5,089 nt of DNA from positions 1 through 5,089 of the forward strand of contig JAKBAQ010000200.1 in the NCBI GenBank assembly GCA_021808985.1, in the 5' to 3' direction. The translations under genes and the position numbers were made by a program. The stretch comes from Pseudomonadota bacterium. GTDB lineage: Bacteria; Pseudomonadota; Alphaproteobacteria; Acetobacterales; Acetobacteraceae. Positions 1 through 3,830 of the stretch are shown one piece after another. Below the pieces are notes generated by a model. The model did not search any database. It worked only from the letters and a program-made list of their open reading frames with translations, and was not told the DNA's origin. The first letter of the stretch is position 1, and each line of letters begins with the position of its first letter.

Positions 1-107
1 GTTTCAAAGGACATTTAAAGCTCCAACTCAAAATGCTTATCAGGTTTTATGCAACGCTCACCGCTCCCTTGGCGAACAATGCCACCGCGGCGACACCGCC
101 CGCGGAT

Positions 108-128
108 GGGCCGGCCCCGCGATATCGC
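108..128. repeat. Two adjacent perfect 10-base palindromes
   Basis: GGGCCGGCCC (108-117) and GCGATATCGC (119-128) are both perfect palindromes, separated by one C. Two copies of CCGCGG lie just upstream (85-90 and 100-105). They could be a protein-binding site or a chance product of GC-rich sequence. No function is assigned. Confidence 0.35.
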
Positions 129-245
129 CCTGGTGCATCAGCCCAGCGGCGCCCGCCATGTTCGCGGAGAGGTTGATTGCACCACCACCTGTCGTTGATT
201 CGACGCTAACACCGCTGAGCACAATCAAGCCAAGTTTCCAGCTTT

Positions 246-260
246 CCGGCTGGCAGCCGG
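246..260. repeat. Short perfect inverted repeat (6-base arms)
   Basis: CCGGCT (246-251) and AGCCGG (255-260) are perfectly complementary around a 3-base GGC spacer. The hairpin has no following T-run on either strand, so it does not look like an intrinsic terminator. Function is unknown and it may be fortuitous. Confidence 0.3.
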
Positions 261-583
261 CTCCCGGCGTTTGCACATTCATCCTGGCTGAAGTCCCGTT
301 CACGATAGGCCCCCTTGTTCTTCTTGCCCTATTTTCTCTGGTTTTTTCTGCTATTCTCCAACAAGCCGCCGCATCCGGCATTAGCTTGAATCATCAAAAA
401 AGAATTATGCTGCAATAATCCATATCACTGTAACGAATAATCCGGAAGAATTTTTCGTATTGTTTCGCGGAATATACGCGGGGGTCTTTTTTGATTTGCG
501 GCAGGCTCGCGCTGATTTGATCGAAGTCAATGCAATTGCGGCTGTGCGCTGCTAATGCACCCTCCACATAAATGGAATTCAGG

Positions 584-600
584 TGGAAGGAATACTTCCA
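584..600. repeat. Inverted repeat upstream of hsp20
   Basis: TGGAAG (584-589) and CTTCCA (595-600) form perfect 6-base arms around a 5-base spacer, about 115 bases before the hsp20 start. It could be an operator or a hairpin in the 5' leader. It does not match the CIRCE element bound by HrcA (arms of the TTAGCACTC type), so no regulator is proposed. Confidence 0.35.
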
Positions 601-641
601 TGTTGTTTCAATAAACGTTCCAATCAGGATGGCGAGGCCAC

Positions 642-715
642 GACGGTGCGCCCTGCCCGTCACATGAGATTTGTCACGGTTTCTGCTTTTATCTTTAGGA
701 TATGGAGGCGTTATC
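642..715 (+). promoter_or_regulatory. Putative ROSE-like RNA thermometer in the hsp20 leader
   Basis: The hsp20 Shine-Dalgarno GGAGG (704-708) can be fully sequestered. Bases 684-692 (TGCTTTTAT) pair continuously with 702-710 (ATGGAGGCG) in a 9-bp helix that includes four G-U wobbles (684-710, 687-707, 689-705 and 690-704), so the helix is weak. Two more pairs (694-700 and 695-699) close a 3-base loop beyond one mismatch. Upstream, GACGG (642-646) pairs with CCGTC (657-661), extended by three inner pairs. An alternative hairpin pairs 657-660 with 676-679 plus 662-664 with 672-674. Alphaproteobacterial small heat-shock genes are commonly controlled by ROSE thermometers, in which a UYGCU-type motif pairs imperfectly with the ribosome-binding site; the UGCU at 684-687 resembles this motif without matching it exactly. 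The pairing is seen in the sequence, and thermal regulation is inferred. Confidence 0.55.
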
Positions 716-1240
716 ATGGGTAACAAGCAAGTCGAGGTAAAGAAATCTTCCGAGGCTGGCAAATCTGGCCGTCCCGATATGTGGCGGGCATTGCGAAGCG
801 AAGTCGATCATCTGTTTGATCGGTTTTCGCCGGGTTTCAGCCGGCTTCCATTTTTTTCAGGCGGCGATACGGGGATTTTCGCGCCGTTCTTTTCTTCCGC
901 AGGCGCTCTGGCCCCTTCCATGGATGTCGCCGAAGGCGCCAGCGCCTATACCATCACCGCGGAGCTTCCCGGCTTGGAGGACAAAGATGTCGATGTTTCC
1001 ATCGACGGATCAATGCTCACTATAAAAGGAGAGAAGCAGCAGGAAACCGAATGCCAGGGGAAAAACTACTACCTCTCGGAGCGCTCATATGGATCGTTCT
1101 CGCGGAGCGTGCATCTCCCCGATGGCGTCGATCGTGACAAGATCTCCGCGCATATCGCCAAGGGGGTGCTGAGCGTAACGCTGCCCAAAACCGCCGCCGC
1201 ACAAAGCAGCCGCAAAAAGATCGAGGTTAAGGCCGGGTAG
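716..1240 (+). CDS. hsp20: Small heat-shock protein, Hsp20/alpha-crystallin family
   Basis: ATP-independent cytoplasmic holdase that forms oligomers and binds unfolding proteins until DnaK/ClpB-type chaperones refold them. The product is 174 residues, normal for bacterial class A small heat-shock proteins. Residues 1-66 are a variable, Phe-rich N-terminal arm. The alpha-crystallin domain spans about 67-150, with the ELPG turn at 83-86, an ER..G.F.R signature at about 112-120 and the diagnostic A-x3-x-G-V-L motif at 135-142 (AHIAKGVL). The C-terminal tail carries an I-x-V anchor (IEV, 159-161), which docks into neighbouring subunits in this family. The ATG at 716 was chosen because GGAGG lies 7 bases upstream. 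An in-frame TTG at 671 would add 15 residues but lacks a comparable site and would run through the leader hairpin. Translation is probably heat-controlled by the leader at 642-715. It is convergent with the nuclease-like gene, 28 bases away. Confidence 0.96.
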   Translation: MGNKQVEVKKSSEAGKSGRPDMWRALRSEVDHLFDRFSPGFSRLPFFSGGDTGIFAPFFSSAGALAPSMDVAEGASAYTITAELPGLEDKDVDVSIDGSMLTIKGEKQQETECQGKNYYLSERSYGSFSRSVHLPDGVDRDKISAHIAKGVLSVTLPKTAAAQSSRKKIEVKAG

Positions 1241-1268
1241 GGCCGGGCGCCAGAGTGGCTAGCTGCTG

Positions 1269-2477
1269 TCAGGCCTCGAAATCGTAGTAGATCGCGTCGA
1301 GCATCGCGACGCGCCCATCCCAAACTTTGGCAGCGTTGGCCTCGGTCGGACGGCGAGCGTTCCACCAATTGGCGAGCTTCAGCCGTTCAACAATCTTGTC
1401 CCAGTAGCCCTCGTAATCATGAAGCGGCACGCTGACGTTGAAATCCTTGAGCAGGTTGCGCCGATTCGCAGCGTCCAGGCAGACGAAGTAGTCGGGGCGT
1501 TTCATCGCAAGTAAACGTGTTGCCGTGCCCAGCCCGTGCCTCGTGTGTATCCCATCTGCCAGCGGGAACGCTTGCACGAACCGTTCCACGAACGCGAGGT
1601 AATCCTCCCGGAGGACCTGCCCGTCGAGCGGCACTTGATCAAGTGCGTTGCTTAGACCTTGTGGGCTTTCGTTGACCAGATTCTTGAATACGCCGGCGCC
1701 CCTCATACTCCCGAACCAGCCCCAGGGGACATCGACTTCCGTGCCGAACCCTGCGATGCCCTGCCGGTCGTTTTTTGGCATTGCTGCAAACGTCCCGTGC
1801 ATTCGAAATAGGCCGCGGGCCGCCTCAAGAACTTCAATTCGCCTATCAAGGGCATGGTGCATGTCGCCTTCTACCTTCGTGAGGAACTCAACCCAGCTCA
1901 TATTAAGGACTTCGACCTCTTCAATAAGCTGGCCGACCTTGCCTGTGCCGAACTGGCCCGCAGCATGCGCCAGCGACGGCGCAAAGCGCTTCTTCATCTC
2001 GCGATAGCGGTTAATATCGATTTTTTTCCCTGGCACAGCGTCATTCCAATAGCCATTGATCGAAGCTAGGGCGGTATCCAGAAATGTCCTTTTTGGGTCA
2101 TCACCATTCGTTATCAGCACGGAGGCTTCTTGATTCTTTCCGAAACCACCGCCCGTGAAATTTGCGCTACCCACAATGCAGGCCCAACCGCCTCCCTGAT
2201 ACTTGAAGAGGTAGAGCTTGGGGTGGAAAACTCCCGAATGGTTCATGACAAAACGCACGCGGTTGCTATTAGAGAACATCTCTATGAACTCAGGAGCGGT
2301 CTGGTAGAAGTGTGTACCGATCACTGCCTTGCCGATCTTGTGCTCCGCGTTTACCAGGGCGTCGTATGCTGGGAAGCCGACCGAAGCCCAAGCCACAGCG
2401 AGGTGAACGGTTTCGCACGAAGCCAGATGAGTCTGGAAGGCATTCAAGAGTCTGGTAGTCGAGGTGATTAACTGCAC
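1269..2477 (-). CDS. Phospholipase D-like (single-HxK) putative nuclease
   Basis: 402-residue protein. An N-terminal PLD-superfamily half (about 1-150) carries one catalytic signature: H85-P-K87, then G103-S-x-N106 (GSANFT), then E117. This HxK...GSxN...E arrangement without the canonical Asp is that of the BfiI/NgoFVII/Nuc-like branch, whose members dimerise to build one active site and cleave DNA without metal. The C-terminal half (about 190-402) has distinctive patches, including WGWFGSM (252-258), AMKRPDYFVCLD (324-335) and NWW (370-372). I do not recognise this region; it may be a specificity or DNA-binding domain. No signal peptide or membrane segment is evident. The GTG at 2475-2477 is chosen because AGGA lies 9 bases upstream and the protein's conserved-looking part begins there. 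An ATG at 2696 would add 73 low-complexity residues. The base composition is lower in GC than the genes to its right. No methyltransferase or partner gene adjoins it, so a defence or restriction role is inference. A lipid-active PLD is less likely given the motif type. Confidence 0.85.
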   Translation of the reverse strand: MQLITSTTRLLNAFQTHLASCETVHLAVAWASVGFPAYDALVNAEHKIGKAVIGTHFYQTAPEFIEMFSNSNRVRFVMNHSGVFHPKLYLFKYQGGGWACIVGSANFTGGGFGKNQEASVLITNGDDPKRTFLDTALASINGYWNDAVPGKKIDINRYREMKKRFAPSLAHAAGQFGTGKVGQLIEEVEVLNMSWVEFLTKVEGDMHHALDRRIEVLEAARGLFRMHGTFAAMPKNDRQGIAGFGTEVDVPWGWFGSMRGAGVFKNLVNESPQGLSNALDQVPLDGQVLREDYLAFVERFVQAFPLADGIHTRHGLGTATRLLAMKRPDYFVCLDAANRRNLLKDFNVSVPLHDYEGYWDKIVERLKLANWWNARRPTEANAAKVWDGRVAMLDAIYYDFEA

Positions 2478-2486
2478 CGCCGAACG

Positions 2487-2490
2487 TCCT
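2487..2490 (-). promoter_or_regulatory. Ribosome-binding site deciding the GTG start of the PLD-like gene
   Basis: On the minus strand AGGA, within AAGAAAGGA, lies 9 bases before the GTG at 2477. The upstream in-frame ATG at 2696 has no comparable site and sits right against the tRNA terminator. This favours the 402-residue product over the 475-residue reading. A TACAAT hexamer at 2574-2579 (minus) could be a -10 element about 97 bases upstream of the start, but no matching -35 was found. Confidence 0.6.
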
Positions 2491-2634
2491 TTCTTAGCGA
2501 TTCGCGACCCGTCCGCTGGGGGGCAACTTAAGGTCGATCCGTACCGCGAAGTCAGTACCGGCGCAAATCCGAAATTGTATCCCGGCATGGAGGGGGGCAG
2601 ACGAGAGCGCCTGTTTGTGGCGTCCTCCGGCACC

Positions 2635-2683
2635 ACGGGCGGCCATTTAGGGGGAACTGCGGGGGAAGGGGAAACCGCCCCGT
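2635..2683. repeat. Stem-loop with a G-rich loop in the PLD-gene leader
   Basis: ACGGGCGG (2635-2642) pairs with CCGCCC(C)GT (2675-2683) with one bulged base. The enclosed 32-base loop holds three G-runs on the plus strand (2650-2654, 2661-2665 and 2668-2671), with a GGG at 2637-2639 in the stem. It could form a cruciform or a relaxed G-quadruplex on the plus strand. The rest of the gap between the PLD start and the tRNA terminator (2478-2705) holds no gene I can support. Confidence 0.35.
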
Positions 2684-2705
2684 GCGACGGCCCCACGGCG
2701 GCGCC

Positions 2706-2728
2706 AAAAATCCGTTACATTTCAACGG
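2706..2728 (-). terminator. Rho-independent terminator after tRNA-Arg
   Basis: On the minus strand CCGTT (2728-2724), a 7-base loop and AACGG (2716-2712) form a 5-bp stem followed immediately by ATTTTT (2711-2706). It begins 5 bases past the encoded CCA of tRNA-Arg, where the end of the tRNA transcript is expected. The stem is short but the T-run is good. It would also separate the tRNA unit from the PLD-like gene downstream. Confidence 0.65.
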
Positions 2729-2733
2729 CAAAC

Positions 2734-2810
2734 TGGCGCGCCCTGATGGAGTCGAACCATCGGCCTCAAGATTAGAAGTCTCGTGCTCTATCCAGCTGAG
2801 CTAAGGGCGC
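2734..2810 (-). tRNA. tRNA-Arg (anticodon UCU)
   Basis: A complete cloverleaf reads on the minus strand. The acceptor stem GCGCCCT/AGGGCGC is 7 perfect pairs. The D arm is GCTC...GAGC. The anticodon stem CGAGA/TCTTG has one G-U pair and encloses loop CTTCTAA with anticodon TCT. The variable loop is AGGCC and the T arm is GATGG-TTCGACT-CCATC. The discriminator is G and CCA is encoded (2736-2734). It decodes AGA (and AGG by wobble), rare codons in GC-rich genomes. It follows the NDUFS4-like gene by 27 bases and is probably co-transcribed with it. Its 3' end faces the compositionally different PLD-gene segment, and tRNA 3' ends are common integration targets. Confidence 0.97.
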
Positions 2811-2837
2811 GTGCCGGCGTGTGGTAAACCGCCGCCT

Positions 2838-3143
2838 TCAATGCGTCCAGTTTTCCTTGCGGTCAGCCCGGAAATTATCGGCATAGACCTTCGGCTTGCG
2901 GACCCGGGCGGTGGGGATTTCCAGATCGTAGGGGATTTCGTGCGCCTTGGCGTAGGCAATCGCCTCCTCGCGGGTGGCGAAGCTGAGCTTTATCTGGCTT
3001 CGCATATCGTCCGAGCCGGTCCAGCCCATCAGCGGGTCGCGGATCTTGGCGGTCTCGGGCTCATACTCCAGCATCCAGCGGTGCGTCTTGGCGGTGCCGG
3101 ACTGCATGGCGGATTTGGGGGGAAGGAAGATACGTGCCCGCAT
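2838..3143 (-). CDS. ETC complex I subunit, NDUFS4-like accessory protein
   Basis: 101-residue homologue of the mitochondrial 18-kDa complex I subunit NDUFS4 (ETC complex I subunit conserved region). It is an accessory subunit on the matrix/cytoplasmic arm of NADH:ubiquinone oxidoreductase, where the eukaryotic protein supports assembly and stability of the NADH-oxidising module. Recognisable patches are SAMQSGTAKT (11-20), DPLMGWTGSDDM (36-47), F.TREEAIAYA (55-65), the YADNFR block (87-92) and the terminal WTH. All match the family closely and the length is normal for bacterial members, which lack a transit peptide. ATG 3143 has AGGAG 10 bases upstream and a nearer TAAGG. No other nuo genes are in view, consistent with this gene usually standing outside the nuo operon. 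It lies between two tRNA genes with no room for its own conventional promoter after tRNA-Pro. Confidence 0.95.
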   Translation of the reverse strand: MRARIFLPPKSAMQSGTAKTHRWMLEYEPETAKIRDPLMGWTGSDDMRSQIKLSFATREEAIAYAKAHEIPYDLEIPTARVRKPKVYADNFRADRKENWTH

Positions 3144-3153
3144 GAAACCTTAG

Positions 3154-3158
3154 CTCCT
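3154..3158 (-). promoter_or_regulatory. Ribosome-binding site of the NDUFS4-like gene
   Basis: AGGAG on the minus strand lies 10 bases before ATG 3143 and only 23 bases past the 3' end of tRNA-Pro. There is therefore no space for a separate promoter unless it overlaps the tRNA gene. This is the main reason to think the mRNA is processed from a transcript that also carries tRNA-Pro. Confidence 0.6.
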
Positions 3159-3181
3159 GCTTAAACTTGAACCCAAAAAAC

Positions 3182-3258
3182 TGGTCGGGGCGCCCGGATT
3201 CGAACCGGGGGCCTCTTGTACCCAAAACAAGCGCGCTACCAGGCTGCGCCACGCCCCG
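3182..3258 (-). tRNA. tRNA-Pro (anticodon UGG)
   Basis: The minus strand gives a full cloverleaf. The acceptor stem CGGGGCG/CGCCCCG is 7 pairs and has the C1-G72 end typical of bacterial tRNA-Pro. The D arm is GGCGCAGCCTGGTAGCGC. The anticodon stem CTTGT/ACAAG encloses loop TTTGGGT with anticodon TGG. The variable loop is AGGCC and the T arm is CCCGG-TTCGAAT-CCGGG. The discriminator is A and CCA is encoded (3184-3182). A run of six T follows one base after CCA (3180-3175, minus), which might cause some termination before the NDUFS4-like gene. No convincing promoter is seen between the DUF192 stop codon and the tRNA, so read-through from DUF192 is possible. Confidence 0.97.
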
Positions 3259-3276
3259 AACCATAGCCGTGCCGCC

Positions 3277-3301
3277 ATAAAGCCCGGTTAATACCCCGGG
3301 C
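3277..3301 (-). terminator. Hairpin after DUF192, possible weak terminator
   Basis: On the minus strand GCCCGG (3301-3296), an 8-base loop and CCGGGC (3287-3282) form a strong 6-bp GC stem followed by TTTAT (3281-3277). It lies 20 bases past the DUF192 stop codon and about 20 bases before tRNA-Pro. The T-tract is short, so termination would be partial. It may act as an attenuator or a processing/stability hairpin between the two genes. Confidence 0.4.
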
Positions 3302-3321
3302 GCCATGGTTGCGTGGCTGGC

Positions 3322-3801
3322 TTAGCCGCCGCCAAACTGCTTGGCAATGACCCTATCACCAACATTGATATTCAGCGCCGCGGTGATGCCGCCTTGCAGC
3401 TCCAGCGTGGCCAGCACCGGCACGCCCGGAGAGATGGGGGTGAGGCTGTAGGGGACGGTCATCTCGGCGATGGATTTGATAATGCCGTCAGCGCCGATGA
3501 AGACCATGTCCTCCGGCACGGGGCAGTTTTTCATCCACATCGCCTGCATTTGCGGGTGCGGCCACATGAAGAGCATGCCGGCATCGGCGGGGATGGAGGT
3601 GCGGAACATCTCACCTGTATCCTGCTGCTGCTGGGTCACGGGAAGCTCAACCGTAAAGACATGGCGCTGGCCGTCCGCCCCGGCAATGGTGAGCGACTCG
3701 GTGGGCAGCTTGGGCTGCGGGCCGGTGGGATCGTCGCTCTGCGCGCGCGCGGCGCCCGCCGCCAGAAGCACCGCCGCCATGGTGAACGCTAAAATTTTCA
3801 T
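3322..3801 (-). CDS. Secreted DUF192 family protein
   Basis: 159-residue protein of the DUF192 family, whose biochemical role is unknown. A typical Sec signal peptide covers residues 1-20: a positive start (MK), a hydrophobic core (LAFTMAAVLLAAG) and an AxA cleavage site (ARA before Q21). The mature protein should therefore be periplasmic. The family core is present: a MFR...GMLF stretch (65-78) and MWMKN (88-92), followed by P..DMVFI (96-102), G-I-I-x-x-I (106-111) and a terminal G-D-x-V segment (148-151). The residue after the WMKN signature is Cys93, where family members I recall usually have Thr. ATG 3801 is supported by GAGGG 4 bases upstream. The gene is divergent from the glycosyltransferase and its stop codon is 63 bases before tRNA-Pro, so it could head the tRNA-Pro/NDUFS4-like/tRNA-Arg unit. 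Confidence 0.93.
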   Translation of the reverse strand: MKILAFTMAAVLLAAGAARAQSDDPTGPQPKLPTESLTIAGADGQRHVFTVELPVTQQQQDTGEMFRTSIPADAGMLFMWPHPQMQAMWMKNCPVPEDMVFIGADGIIKSIAEMTVPYSLTPISPGVPVLATLELQGGITAALNINVGDRVIAKQFGGG

Positions 3802-3830
3802 AAATCCCTCATCGTCTGCATGGCGTAATC

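Larger units (their letters stand above)
1..641. other. Unassigned intergenic or degenerate region
   Basis: I can defend no gene here. Bases 60-300 are GC-rich, while 300-620 are distinctly less so and carry homopolymer runs. Two open frames overlap on opposite strands: minus 58-381 (107 codons) and plus 158-418 (86 codons). Neither has a convincing ribosome-binding site or a recognisable domain. A third frame (minus 394-762) runs back into the 5' end of hsp20 and across its ribosome-binding site, so it is probably chance. Bases 308-360 form a pyrimidine-rich tract on the plus strand. The region could be the eroded end of a lost gene or insertion; this cannot be decided from sequence alone. 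No sigma-32-like or strong sigma-70 promoter for hsp20 was found. Confidence 0.5.

Noticed and set aside
6..16. AAAGGACATTT at 6-16 also present inverted near 2085-2095
   Set aside because: An 11-base match between strands is expected by chance in a window of this size, and the second copy lies inside the PLD coding sequence.
58..418. Opposite-strand overlapping frames (minus 58-381 and plus 158-418) as possible genes
   Set aside because: Neither shows a good ribosome-binding site, a known motif or a clear coding bias, and they exclude each other. They are left as an unassigned region.
384..420. CTTGAA at 385-390 as a sigma-32 -35 element for hsp20
   Set aside because: No C-Y-T-A-T-type -10 element lies at the required distance, and the site is over 320 bases from the gene.
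463..492. Possible plus-strand terminator: CGCG(7)CGCG stem followed by a T-run
   Set aside because: Only four Watson-Crick pairs plus three T-G wobbles support it, and no gene ends just upstream.
394..762. Minus-strand open frame of 122 codons overlapping the hsp20 start
   Set aside because: It crosses the hsp20 ribosome-binding site and first codons, has no recognisable domain and lies in AT-richer sequence where chance codon composition explains it.
2464..2775. Plus-strand open frame ending in RALMESNHRPQD
   Set aside because: The tail is the reverse strand of tRNA-Arg, a well-known spurious translation; the rest is antisense to the PLD gene leader.
3061..3306. Minus-strand open frame of 81 codons containing GVAQPGSALVLG
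   Set aside because: This is the conceptual translation of the tRNA-Pro gene, a frequent mis-annotation; it also overlaps the NDUFS4-like gene.
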